The translations under genes and the position numbers were made by a program. A DNA stretch of 64,000 nucleotides from Rhizobium sp. 007. GTDB taxonomy: Bacteria > Pseudomonadota > Alphaproteobacteria > Rhizobiales > Rhizobiaceae. The notes below the pieces were generated by a model. That model saw only the letters and a program-made list of their open reading frames with translations. It was not told where the DNA came from and ran no database searches. This document shows positions 34,339 to 43,068 of this stretch, one piece after another; position 1 is the first letter of the stretch, and every line of letters begins with the position of its first letter. Location: the NCBI RefSeq assembly GCF_015353075.1, contig NZ_CP064187.1, forward strand, positions 186,001 to 250,000. Reading direction: 5' to 3'.

Positions 34339-37300
34339 ATAAATTCAATCTTTCTGACTGGGCGCTCGAGCATCGTTCTCTCGTCTGGTATTTCATGATC
34401 ATGTTCGCAGTGGCGGGCGCCTTTGCCTATCTGGCGCTCGGCCGCGAGGAAGATCCATCCTTCACGATCAAGACGATGGTGATCCAGGCCCAATGGCCCG
34501 GCGCTTCTGCCGAAGAAGTGACACAGCAGGTTACGGACCGCATCGAAAAGAAGCTCCAGGAACTCGACAAGCTGGAACATACCCGCAGTATCACGACCGC
34601 TGGTCAGACGATCGTCTTCGTCGACTTGTTGCCGGATACAAACGCGCGGGACGTAAAGCCCACCTGGTCGCGTGTCCGCAACTTGATCGACGATATCAAG
34701 CACGAATTCCCCCAAGGCGTGGTCGGACCCTTCTTCGACGATCAGTTCGGCGACGTCTATGGCAATATCTTTGCCTTCACGGGCGACGGCCTTAGTCAGA
34801 GGGAACTGCGCGATTTCGCCGAAGGTGCCCGAACGCAGATTCTCAAGATCCAGGACGTCGGCAAGGTCGACATCGTCGGTGCGCAGGATGAGGTGATCTA
34901 TCTCGAGTTCTCCACCCGCAAGATCGCCGCCCTCGGCATCGACCGCGCCGCCATCATTGCCACGCTGCAGGCGCAAAACGCCGTCACCCAGTCCGGTTTT
35001 GTCGAAACCGGGCCGGAGCGGGTCGCTTTGCGGGTCGGCGGACGCTTCATCTCCGAAGAGACCTTGCGTGGGATCAATCTTCGGGTAAACGACCGCTTCT
35101 TCCCGCTGACCGACGTCGCAACGATCACCCGCGGCTACGTCGATCCGGCGACGTCGCTCTTCCGCTTCAACGGAAAGCCGGCCATCGGGCTTGCGATTGG
35201 TATGAAGACGGGCGGCAATCTGCTTGCCTTCGGCGAAACGCTCGAAAAGACGATGAGCAAGATCGTACAGGATCTTCCGGTCGGCGTCTCCGTTGAACAG
35301 GTCTCCGACCAGCCGAAAGTGGTTGACGAGGCAGTGGGTGGCTTCACGAAGGCCCTGTTCGAGGCGGTCGCGATCGTGCTCGCGATCAGTTTCATCAGTC
35401 TCGGGTTCAGGGCCGGCCTCGTCGTGGCAATCGCGATCCCGCTCGTTCTCGGCATCACCTTTATGGTGATGCTCTATACAGGCATATCCCTGCAGCGTAT
35501 CTCGCTCGGAGCGCTGATCATTGCGCTCGGCCTCCTCGTCGACGACGCCATGATCGCCGTCGAGATGATGGTGGCACGGCTGGAAATGGGTGACAGTCTC
35601 AGGAAGGCCGCCACTTACGTCTACACGTCCACCGCCTTTCCGATGCTGACCGGCACGCTCGTGACTGTCGCGGGATTCATCCCCGTCGCATTCAACAAGA
35701 GCAGCGCGGGCGAGTTCACCTTCACCCTCTTCGTCGTTATCGCCGTATCGCTTGTCGTCTCCTGGATCGTTGCCGTCCTGTTCACGCCTCTCATCGGCGT
35801 GACCTTGCTGCCGAAGACGATGAAGAAGCATGCCGAGCACAAGGGCCGGTTTGCGAAAGCATTCTCCAGCATGCTGCAATTCTGCCTGCGCTGGCGCTGG
35901 ATGACGATCGTCGCAACAGTCGTTCTCTTCGCAGGATCGATCGTCGGCCTGACGATGGTGCAACAGCAGTTCTTCCCGAGTTCGGATCGGCCGGAACTGA
36001 TCGTTGACTGGAATCTGCCGCAGAACAGCTCAATTGCCGAAACGAGCCGCCAAATGGCTCAGTTCGAACACGAGATGCTGGCCGGCAATCCTACGGTCGA
36101 GCACTGGTCGACATATGTCGGGAGAGGCGCGCCGCGCTTCATCCTTTCCTTCGACGTGCAGCCGGCTGACGTTTCCTTCGGTCAGACGATCATCGTTGCC
36201 AAGGGACTCGACGCCCGCGACAAGCTGAAGCAAGAAGCGGAAGCCTATCTTCAGAAGACCTTTCCCGGAACGGATGCCTATGTGAAGCTGCTGGAAATCG
36301 GACCGCCGGTCGGCAAGCCGATTCAGTACCGTGTGTCCGGCGAAAATCTGCAGACGGTGCGCGACCTGGCACAGAAGCTTGGATCGATCGTCGGCACTGA
36401 TCCTTCCCTAAGGAACCTTGCCTTCGACTGGAACGAGCCGGCCCGCGTCGTGAAGATGGACGTGCTACAGGACAAGGCCCGACAGCTCGGCGTCTCGTCC
36501 CAGGATATCGCAATGGCGCTCAACACCGTCGTACAGGGAAACGCGGTGACGCAGGTCCGGGACAACATCTATCTGGTGGATGTCATCGGCCGTGCCGCAG
36601 AAAAGGAGCGCGGCTCGATCGACACCCTGCTTGATCTGCAACTGCAGAGCAGCAGTGGTCAATCCGTCCCACTGTCATCGGTCGCAACCTTCCACTATGA
36701 GCTCGAACAGCCGACGATCTGGCGGCGCGACAGAGTTCCGACCATCACGATCAAGGCCGGGATCGGCGATGCAACCCAGCCGGCGACCGTCGTGAAGGCG
36801 CTCTCCGACAAGGTTGCGGCCTTCGAAAAGACGCTGCCGGTTGGGTATTCCGTTGCAGTCGGCGGCGCGGTCGAGGAAAGCGCCAAGTCCCAGGGTCCCA
36901 TTGCAAACGCGGCACCGGCCATGTTCGTCATCATGGCGACGCTCCTGATGATCCAGCTCCAGAGCTTCCACAGGCTCTTCCTGGTCTTCTCGGTTGCCCC
37001 GCTGGCGCTGATCGGCGTCGTCGTTGCGCTGCTTACCAGCCATGCGCCGCTCGGCTTCGTCGCACTCCTGGGCGTGCTCGCGCTCGTCGGCATCCTCATC
37101 CGCAACTCCGTGATCCTGATCGTGGAGATCGAGGAATTGCGAGCCGCGGGAAGGTCGCCCTGGAAGGCGGTGGTGGAGGCGACCGAACACCGCATGCGGC
37201 CCATCATGCTCACCGCCGCAGCCGCGACCCTGGCGCTAATCCCGATCTCGCACGAGATATTCTGGGGACCCATGGCCTATGCGATGATGGGGGGTATCGT

Positions 37301-37385
37301 CGTGGGCACGGCACTAACGCTCCTCTTCTTGCCGGCGCTCTACGTTGCCTGGTTCCGGATACCCCGTGAAATCGAGCAGCCCTGA
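34335..37385 (+). CDS. RND-family efflux permease (AcrB-like inner-membrane transporter)
   Basis: The 1016-residue protein has the RND plan: an N-terminal span (LVWYFMIMFAVAGAFAYLAL), two large periplasmic loops, and a transmembrane block with GLLVDDAMIAVEMMVARLE (the proton-relay Asp pair) and FIPVAFNKSSAGEFTFTLFV. A second block near the C-terminus ends with GTALTLLFLPALYVAWFR. It starts with GTG within the adaptor stop codon (GTGA). With only the adaptors present, the complex needs a TolC-type protein from elsewhere. Substrates are not predictable. Confidence 0.93.
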   Translation: MNKFNLSDWALEHRSLVWYFMIMFAVAGAFAYLALGREEDPSFTIKTMVIQAQWPGASAEEVTQQVTDRIEKKLQELDKLEHTRSITTAGQTIVFVDLLPDTNARDVKPTWSRVRNLIDDIKHEFPQGVVGPFFDDQFGDVYGNIFAFTGDGLSQRELRDFAEGARTQILKIQDVGKVDIVGAQDEVIYLEFSTRKIAALGIDRAAIIATLQAQNAVTQSGFVETGPERVALRVGGRFISEETLRGINLRVNDRFFPLTDVATITRGYVDPATSLFRFNGKPAIGLAIGMKTGGNLLAFGETLEKTMSKIVQDLPVGVSVEQVSDQPKVVDEAVGGFTKALFEAVAIVLAISFISLGFRAGLVVAIAIPLVLGITFMVMLYTGISLQRISLGALIIALGLLVDDAMIAVEMMVARLEMGDSLRKAATYVYTSTAFPMLTGTLVTVAGFIPVAFNKSSAGEFTFTLFVVIAVSLVVSWIVAVLFTPLIGVTLLPKTMKKHAEHKGRFAKAFSSMLQFCLRWRWMTIVATVVLFAGSIVGLTMVQQQFFPSSDRPELIVDWNLPQNSSIAETSRQMAQFEHEMLAGNPTVEHWSTYVGRGAPRFILSFDVQPADVSFGQTIIVAKGLDARDKLKQEAEAYLQKTFPGTDAYVKLLEIGPPVGKPIQYRVSGENLQTVRDLAQKLGSIVGTDPSLRNLAFDWNEPARVVKMDVLQDKARQLGVSSQDIAMALNTVVQGNAVTQVRDNIYLVDVIGRAAEKERGSIDTLLDLQLQSSSGQSVPLSSVATFHYELEQPTIWRRDRVPTITIKAGIGDATQPATVVKALSDKVAAFEKTLPVGYSVAVGGAVEESAKSQGPIANAAPAMFVIMATLLMIQLQSFHRLFLVFSVAPLALIGVVVALLTSHAPLGFVALLGVLALVGILIRNSVILIVEIEELRAAGRSPWKAVVEATEHRMRPIMLTAAAATLALIPISHEIFWGPMAYAMMGGIVVGTALTLLFLPALYVAWFRIPREIEQP

Positions 37386-37386
37386 G

Positions 37387-38697
37387 ATGACAACATCCTT
37401 CTTGCTCCCTGGGCGCACTGCCCAGGGGCTCACCCTGCTTGGGTTCGTTCAGACGATCGCTGCCATCCATCGCGCGTGCATCGGGCGAACCGTCCCGCTT
37501 CTTCTAATCCTATGTCTCGTTGCATCGGGTTGCGCCAACCGGGTGCAGGATGTTCTTCAGCCTCTCGCCGTAGCCCCGACGGACACGAACCGGGTCACCA
37601 TGCTGGTCGCCACGACGCGCAAACCGTCGCAGGATCCTGGCAAACTCTATTCCGGCGACCGCGGGACGGCGATTTCCCTCAACAGCGTCGATGTGTCCAT
37701 ACCTCCCGACCGCAACCGCAAGATCGGGGAGGTGCAGTGGCCTTCACGCATGCCGCCCAAGCCGGAAAGGGAGTTTGCGGTCACGGAAGTCGCGAAAGTC
37801 CGGTCCGAAGGCCAGGCCCTGGACTGGTACCGCAGGAATCGAAACTCCAAGCGTCAGGTCATCATTTTCGTACATGGATTCAACAACACCTATGCCGACG
37901 CGGTCTTCCGCTTCGCGCAGATTGTCCATGACTCCGGAACCGACGCCGCGCCGATCCTCTTCACCTGGCCGTCGCGGGGGCGCGCGTTCGACTACCTCTA
38001 TGACAAGGAGAGCGCCAACTACTCGCGTCGGGCGCTGGAGGATCTCATCCTTCAGGCCGCAAGAAGTCCTGATGTTCAAGACGTGACGGTTCTCGCTCAT
38101 TCCATGGGAGGCTGGCTTGCGGCAGAGGCGTTGCGCGGCGTCGCCATGCGCGAAAAATCAATCCCGGCGAAGGTCAAGAATGTCATACTGGCCTCGCCGG
38201 ACATCGATATCGACGTGTTTCGTCGTCAATTCGTTGAAATGGGGCCAAAACGGCCGCATTTTGCAATCCTGACGTCGACACGCGACAAGGCCCTGGAGGT
38301 CTCCAGTTGGCTGTCTGGCGGGGTCGACCGCGTCGGTGGATCCGATCTCAGGCCCTATGCACCGTTGCTCGAAGAACTCGGCGTTTCTGTCATCGACACG
38401 ACCGCCATCGCAACGAGCGATCCGCTCGGCCACAATGCCTTCGCCGACACTCCCGAGATCGTGCGCCTGCTCGGGCGGCGGCTGGCGGGACAGAGCCTGG
38501 ATGGCGGAAAGGCAAGCGTTACGAACCAGATCGGAATGACTGCGGCCAATTTCGCCGGTTCGGCAGCGCGCGTAGCCGTTGCGGCTCCCGTCGCGGTCAT
38601 CAATCCGGAGGCGCGCGAGGTCTTGAAGCGCGAGCTCTTGAAGCGGGAGCTTTCTCCGGGCGGAGGACAGATCGTGGACGGGCAGATTTCCTACTGA
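37387..38697 (+). CDS. DUF900-type alpha/beta hydrolase
   Basis: This protein of about 436 residues starts one base after the permease stop. It has an N-terminal hydrophobic/lipoprotein-like segment ending LLILCLVASGCANR, then the DUF900 core: IIFVHGFNNTYADAVFRFAQ, FTWPSRG and the nucleophile elbow LAHSMGGWLAAEAL (Ser). The C-terminus has a short tandem repeat (LKRELLKREL). A secreted lipase- or esterase-like function is likely, and being last in the efflux operon suggests envelope modification, which is inference. Confidence 0.85.
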   Translation: MTTSFLLPGRTAQGLTLLGFVQTIAAIHRACIGRTVPLLLILCLVASGCANRVQDVLQPLAVAPTDTNRVTMLVATTRKPSQDPGKLYSGDRGTAISLNSVDVSIPPDRNRKIGEVQWPSRMPPKPEREFAVTEVAKVRSEGQALDWYRRNRNSKRQVIIFVHGFNNTYADAVFRFAQIVHDSGTDAAPILFTWPSRGRAFDYLYDKESANYSRRALEDLILQAARSPDVQDVTVLAHSMGGWLAAEALRGVAMREKSIPAKVKNVILASPDIDIDVFRRQFVEMGPKRPHFAILTSTRDKALEVSSWLSGGVDRVGGSDLRPYAPLLEELGVSVIDTTAIATSDPLGHNAFADTPEIVRLLGRRLAGQSLDGGKASVTNQIGMTAANFAGSAARVAVAAPVAVINPEAREVLKRELLKRELSPGGGQIVDGQISY

Positions 38698-38959
38698 ACC
38701 GAAATGCGCGCCTCAATGAGATGACCAATCTGACGAACGCGCGTCCAGCATGGCCCTTCGGCGGGTCGCCTGCACGATGACCAGATGATCTCAGAACGTC
38801 GAAACGACAGGGTGCCGCCGCAAAGGGGCGCGATAGGATTGGCAAATGGAAAATGGCACAACGATCGAGGGCACCAGCCGGTGCGTCACATCGAATGCCA
38901 GCCGGTTTTCGCGGGTTCCGGTATCCATTTCTGCCTCGGTCGTGAGAGGCAGAATCGCC

Positions 38960-39457
38960 TCAGCTAGAAAGAACCATGGCCCAATAAGGTATGTTCCGGG
39001 AAGACGTATTGTGCGCAACGGCCACGCCGAGCCCGTTATAGCGTCCCAGCATGTTTTCGAGATGGTGCTGCGAGTTGATCCAGGCCGTCACCGCCGCGTC
39101 GACGCTCTGCTGGCCGGCGGCGATGTTTTCGGCCGCTGGAAGCTGCACGCCACTTTTCGTCACGCGCGCGCCGAAACTGTCGGCCATGCCCATCAGATGC
39201 GTCATCTTGCCGGCGCTTGCCATTCGCTTGGCCTGGTAGATTGCCGCAGCGCTTGCCGCCGGATCGACGCGAAGCGCCGTCAGGCCGTTTTTGGCACGAA
39301 GCTGGTTGACGAGCGGCAGCGCCGCTGCCGTCTCGTCGTCCCCGTCCGAAGGCGTGGAGGACATTCTGGGTGCGGTCGTGCAGCTTGCGACGCCCGTCAG
39401 GAGGACAAGGCCTGAGATGCGCAGCAGATTGCGCCTGGAAAGATCGATGGATGTCAT
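38960..39457 (-). CDS. CAP-domain (SCP/PR1-like) lipoprotein
   Basis: This 165-residue protein starts with a Tat-like RRNLLRISGLVLLTGVAS motif and Cys26, so it is an exported lipoprotein. The CAP fold shows in LVNQLRAKNGLTALRVDPAA, THLMGMADSFG, AENIAAG and the closing HHLENMLGRYNGLGVAVA. Bacterial CAP proteins are envelope-associated with unknown ligands. The start lies two bases from the end of the next gene upstream, suggesting a two-gene operon. Confidence 0.85.
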   Translation of the reverse strand: MTSIDLSRRNLLRISGLVLLTGVASCTTAPRMSSTPSDGDDETAAALPLVNQLRAKNGLTALRVDPAASAAAIYQAKRMASAGKMTHLMGMADSFGARVTKSGVQLPAAENIAAGQQSVDAAVTAWINSQHHLENMLGRYNGLGVAVAHNTSSRNIPYWAMVLSS

Positions 39458-39459
39458 GT

Positions 39460-39726
39460 TTACCGGCGGAAGTTGAAAAGTCGGATGATAATGAAGATCG
39501 GAATGACGACCGTTGCACCAAGCAGCAGATAATCACCGATGCGGCCGAGAGCCGAAAAACCCCGGTACCAGATCTCGCGGATGAAATCGCGGATGCTATA
39601 GACGAGGTCCAGCGGCGCCCATCCGAAAACGGTCATCACGAAACCGACAATCAGCGAAACGACTAAGAGCTTCACCAATGTGCGGCCGAGCGAGTCGCCC
39701 AGAAATTTGTTTACCTGATCGGACAT
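39460..39726 (-). CDS. Small integral membrane protein (DUF6460-like)
   Basis: This 88-residue protein has two membrane spans (about residues 17-33 and 69-83) around an amphipathic loop GWAPLDLVYSIRDFIREIW. AGGAG lies 8 bases before the ATG at 39726; a longer frame from 39858 has no ribosome site. The family is rhizobial and uncharacterised. It sits directly upstream of the CAP-domain gene. Confidence 0.75.
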   Translation of the reverse strand: MSDQVNKFLGDSLGRTLVKLLVVSLIVGFVMTVFGWAPLDLVYSIRDFIREIWYRGFSALGRIGDYLLLGATVVIPIFIIIRLFNFRR

Positions 39727-39869
39727 GCGCCATCTCCTGTTTGCCCTGAAATACGGTTGCGGCGCGTCGCCCGCAAGCCTTTTCCGGAACCGGCCGTTCC
39801 GCCTCTGAAATAGGACTTGAGTTTTTTTGTGGCCGCCGCCAAATGCGCAGGCATTCAACGGGCCACATC

Positions 39870-40796
39870 ATGCAGCAAAGCCAGCTTTCCTCCGGCGACG
39901 TCATCGCCGACCGCCGCGCCGACTATGCGAAGATGCTTAACGAGGGCGGCGAGCCGGATGCGGCCGCCGAACTGATGGAGCAGGCGCTGGAACTGACGCC
40001 CGTCTGGGCTGCCGGCTGGTATCGCCTCGCGACCTACCGGGAGAAGGCCGGCAAAGTGCAATCCGCGATCGAAGCCTATCGCAAGACGCTGGCGCTCGAT
40101 CCCGAGGATATCTTCGGTGCAAGCCTCAAGCTCGCCCTGCTCGGTGATTCCGAAACGCCGGACCGGCCTCCGAGCCGCTATGTCGAGCGGCTGTTCGATG
40201 ATTATGCCGCCCGTTTCGAAAGCTCGCTCGTCGAAAAGCTGGATTATACCGTTCCGCAGAAACTCGCAGCACTTGTCGCTGCCACCGGCCGCAAATATTC
40301 GCTGGCCGTTGATCTCGGCTGCGGCACCGGCCTGCTTGGTCCGGAAATTTGCGCCCGTGCCGGGCGGCTTGAAGGCTACGACCTCTCGCAGAACATGCTC
40401 GCCAAGGCCGAGGAGAAGGCAATCTACGATCACCTGGCCCAGGCCGACCTTTCTCTTGCGCCAGAAGGCTCAGGCGTCTTTGCGGATGGCGCAGAATACC
40501 GCGCTGATCTGATCGCGGCTGCCGATGTGCTCATGTATCTCGGCAATCTCGAAAGCACCTTCGCAATCGTCGATCGCCTCGCCACATCCGGTGCGGATTT
40601 CGCCTTTTCGGTCGAAGACGCGGGCGAGGGAGACGGTTTTCATCTCGCGCCGTCGCTGCGCTACGCTCACACGGAAGCCTATGTTCGCAGCCTTTGTCGC
40701 CGTTACGGTTTCGAAATCATCGACACCGTCAAAACCACGATTCGAAAGGATGGCGGCAAACCGGTCGCCGGCATTCTGTTCCTTGCACGGCGATAG
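39870..40796 (+). CDS. TPR-containing class I SAM-dependent methyltransferase
   Basis: This 308-residue protein has an N-terminal TPR-like part (GEPDAAAELMEQALELTPVW, GKVQSAIEAYRKTLALDPED). A methyltransferase with SAM motif LAVDLGCGTGLLGPEI (around 150), motif II-like ADVLMYLG and HTEAYVRSL follows. Such fusions are common in rhizobia and usually annotated from the methyltransferase. The start at 39870 is preferred over 39843, though both are in frame. The substrate is unknown. Confidence 0.88.
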   Translation: MQQSQLSSGDVIADRRADYAKMLNEGGEPDAAAELMEQALELTPVWAAGWYRLATYREKAGKVQSAIEAYRKTLALDPEDIFGASLKLALLGDSETPDRPPSRYVERLFDDYAARFESSLVEKLDYTVPQKLAALVAATGRKYSLAVDLGCGTGLLGPEICARAGRLEGYDLSQNMLAKAEEKAIYDHLAQADLSLAPEGSGVFADGAEYRADLIAAADVLMYLGNLESTFAIVDRLATSGADFAFSVEDAGEGDGFHLAPSLRYAHTEAYVRSLCRRYGFEIIDTVKTTIRKDGGKPVAGILFLARR

Positions 40797-41006
40797 CCTT
40801 TTGCGCAAAAATGTTGCGAGTTGAAAATAGGTCAGCATTACTTACATATTTCGCTTGCTCGCAACGGCGAAAAGCTCGATAATTCCCATCATAGCTGACC
40901 GGCGCCGCGGAAGAACAAGCAGGAACGCCTCAGCCTGTTCACCATACGATCCGTCGCGCGGGGACTTCTCCGGCGCTTTCCTCTTCTGCTGTTGGAGATT
41001 GCCGCC

Positions 41007-41642
41007 ATGGCTCAACGCATCGGTGCCCTCGGTTTCTGGAACACCAGCGCAACGCGCCATACGCCGCTCGAAGATGTGCAGGGCATATTCTCCGGCAGCC
41101 TCGTGTCTGCACTCGGCCTTTATGTGCTCGCCAGCGCCGGGCTTCTCACCGGCAGTACGGCCGGCATCGCCTTCCTGCTGCACTATACTTTTGGCGTGAA
41201 TTTCGGCCTTGCCTTCTTCCTGCTCAACCTGCCGTTTTTCTATCTCTCCTGGAAGCGTCTCGGCATCGCCTTCACGATAAAGACCTTTGTCGCCATCGGT
41301 CTCACGTCGGTGCTTGCCGATGTGCAGTCGCGTTTTTTTGAGATTTCCAGCATCCATCCGGCCTGGGCAGCGCTACTCGGCGGCCTGCTGCTCGGCTTCG
41401 GCCTACTTGCACTTTACCGCCACCGCGCCAGTCTCGGCGGCGTTGGCATTCTCGGCATCTACATGCAGGAGCGTTTCGGCATCCGCGCCGGTCTCGTGCA
41501 GCTTTCCGTCGACATGTGCGTGCTTGCCGCCGCCTTTTTCGTCACTACGCCGCCGGTGGTCATCTATTCCGTTCTCGGCGCGGTCGTCCTCAATCTCTTC
41601 CTGACCATCAACCACCGCGCGGATCGTTATATCGCGCTGTAA
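41007..41642 (+). CDS. YitT-type (DUF161) membrane protein, copy 1
   Basis: This 211-residue protein has five or six spans and the pattern LASAGLLTGSTAGIAFLLHY near the N-terminus, with RHRASLGGVGILGIYMQERF in the second half, typical of YitT/YczE-like proteins. GGAG lies 9 bases before ATG 41007. A second copy at 43069 is very similar throughout. Function is unknown; family members are proposed transporters or regulators. Confidence 0.85.
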   Translation: MAQRIGALGFWNTSATRHTPLEDVQGIFSGSLVSALGLYVLASAGLLTGSTAGIAFLLHYTFGVNFGLAFFLLNLPFFYLSWKRLGIAFTIKTFVAIGLTSVLADVQSRFFEISSIHPAWAALLGGLLLGFGLLALYRHRASLGGVGILGIYMQERFGIRAGLVQLSVDMCVLAAAFFVTTPPVVIYSVLGAVVLNLFLTINHRADRYIAL

Positions 41643-41740
41643 GTTCCCGAAGCGGCAGTTCAATCATAAACAAATCGTAACTTGCCTGCTCTCAGGCTGG
41701 GAGCGACACTCGCCCCGCGCCGGATAGATGAGGTGAAGAC

Positions 41741-41875
41741 ATGTCAGAGTTGGAAAAGCTTATCAGACGCCGCATGAACGAGGAGTACGCCAAGGGCTCC
41801 TCAGCGGAAAAGATCGCCCAAGTCATCCGTGAGATTATCAATAACTTCGATGGATCAGGTGCCCGTAGCAACTGA
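41741..41875 (+). CDS. Small conserved-looking protein (44 aa)
   Basis: AGGTGAAG precedes an ATG that opens 44 codons. The peptide is strongly helical and charged (MSELEKLIRRRMNEEYAKGS, EKIAQVIREIINNFDGSG). The good ribosome site, regular codon use and a following 10-base hairpin support a real small gene. I know no family. Confidence 0.5.
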   Translation: MSELEKLIRRRMNEEYAKGSSAEKIAQVIREIINNFDGSGARSN

Positions 41876-41887
41876 TCGACATTTTTG

Positions 41888-41911
41888 CCGACCCGATTTT
41901 CATCGGGTCGG
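41888..41911. terminator. Hairpin between convergent genes
   Basis: CCGACCCGAT and ATCGGGTCGG form a perfect 10-base stem with a TTTC loop between the 44-residue gene and the AhpD-like gene. Neither strand has a U tract after it, so termination might be weak or Rho-assisted. Confidence 0.45.
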
Positions 41912-41953
41912 TCGCTTCAAGCTGTGCCTCAGGCTTTTTGCTGCGCGAAAAAT

Positions 41954-42415
41954 TCAAGCAGCCTTCGCCGGCTGATCGATCGGATGCTGGCTGCGGAAGC
42001 CGACGGCCAGCCGGTTCCAGACGTTGATCGTGCCGATCGCCACCGTAATTTTGGTGACTTCCTCCTCGCTGAAATGCGCTTTGAGGGCTTCGAAGTCCGC
42101 ATCGGGTGCGCCGGTCTCCGCGATCTTCGTGACAGCATCGACCCAGCCGAGCAGGGCGCGTTCCTTCGCGTCATAGACTGGCGATTCCTTCCAGGTGCAG
42201 ATCAGGTTGATCCACTGTTCGCCAAGGCCGTCATGGCGGGCTTCCTTGACGTGCATGTCGACGCAGTAAGCGCAGCCGTTGATCTGCGAGGCGCGCAGCT
42301 TGATGAGGTGGATGAAGCGGCGCTCGAGGCCGGAGCTCTGGACATATTGCTCCAGGGCGGCAACCGCCTTGTAGGCTTCCGGCGAGGCCTTTGCGAAGTT
42401 GAAACGTGCCTGCAT
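41954..42415 (-). CDS. AhpD-like carboxymuconolactone-decarboxylase-family peroxidase
   Basis: The 153-residue product has the AhpD-type CAYCVDMH motif (Cys48, Cys51, His55) in a helical CMD domain, followed by KESPVYDAKERALLGWVDAV. Members are alkylhydroperoxidase-like thiol peroxidases. It lies directly downstream of the Rrf2 regulator with a 24-base gap, so it is probably the regulator's target. Confidence 0.88.
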   Translation of the reverse strand: MQARFNFAKASPEAYKAVAALEQYVQSSGLERRFIHLIKLRASQINGCAYCVDMHVKEARHDGLGEQWINLICTWKESPVYDAKERALLGWVDAVTKIAETGAPDADFEALKAHFSEEEVTKITVAIGTINVWNRLAVGFRSQHPIDQPAKAA

Positions 42416-42439
42416 AATCTTTCTCCTTTGGGTTATGGC

Positions 42440-42940
42440 TCAGCGAGCCTTTTTGCGTTCGTGGGTCTCAAGGAATGCGCAGCCGCGTGCGGCGATCCCG
42501 CCATCATCTGCGGCGGAAAGCTCGATCAGGATGTCGGCGATACTGATCTTGGCGAGTTCGGTGCGGTAGGCGCGCTCGGCTTTCTGCATCGCAGCGCTGA
42601 TCTGGCAGGGCTTGGCGAAATAGCGCTGCGGCAGCGGGTTTGGCCCGCGCTGGCGGATTTCCCCACAGCGGAACGCTGGTGCCGGTCCTTCGACGGCAAG
42701 CACGATATCGAGCAGGGAAATACCCTCTGGAACTTTCGCAAGCTTGTATCCGCCCTTCGGTCCCGGCACCGTGTCGAGAATGCCCGCGCCGGACAGCGCC
42801 TGCAGGTGCTTCAGCAGGTAACTCGTCGAAACGCCATGAAACTCTGCGATCGCAGCCGCCGACAGCACGCCGCCTTCCGAAAGCCCGGAAAGCATCGCGA
42901 CGCTGTGGATCGCCTGTTCGACGCCGTCACCCATTTTCAT
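42440..42940 (-). CDS. Rrf2-family transcriptional regulator
   Basis: This 166-residue Rrf2 protein has a winged HTH (SAAAIAEFHGVSTSYLLKHL) and two central cysteines, Cys92 and Cys112, with a third near 153. IscR and NsrR have three closely placed Cys ligands, so an iron-sulfur cluster is less certain and a thiol-based redox sensor is possible. A perfect 12-base-arm dyad overlaps its promoter. The AhpD-like gene follows in the same operon. Confidence 0.9.
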   Translation of the reverse strand: MKMGDGVEQAIHSVAMLSGLSEGGVLSAAAIAEFHGVSTSYLLKHLQALSGAGILDTVPGPKGGYKLAKVPEGISLLDIVLAVEGPAPAFRCGEIRQRGPNPLPQRYFAKPCQISAAMQKAERAYRTELAKISIADILIELSAADDGGIAARGCAFLETHERKKAR

Positions 42941-42954
42941 GCGGGGTCCTCTTC

Positions 42955-42983
42955 AATTCATGGATAAAAAATATCCATGAATT
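42955..42983. promoter_or_regulatory. Perfect inverted repeat, probable Rrf2 operator
   Basis: AATTCATGGATA and TATCCATGAATT are perfect 12-base arms around AAAAA, between the Rrf2 gene and the divergent YitT-type gene (copy 2). The position fits autoregulation and control of the YitT gene. Confidence 0.7.
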
Positions 42984-43068
42984 GTCGATGTGTCAACAAC
43001 CGATCGAAATCCTGCTTGCCAAGCCCGAACGGCTGGATAGAACAACCGAAAATACCAAGGGGAAAACA

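Noticed and set aside
34197..35963. Minus-strand frame of 588 codons opposite the RND permease
   Set aside because: Antisense of the permease; highly acidic and low complexity, with no motif.
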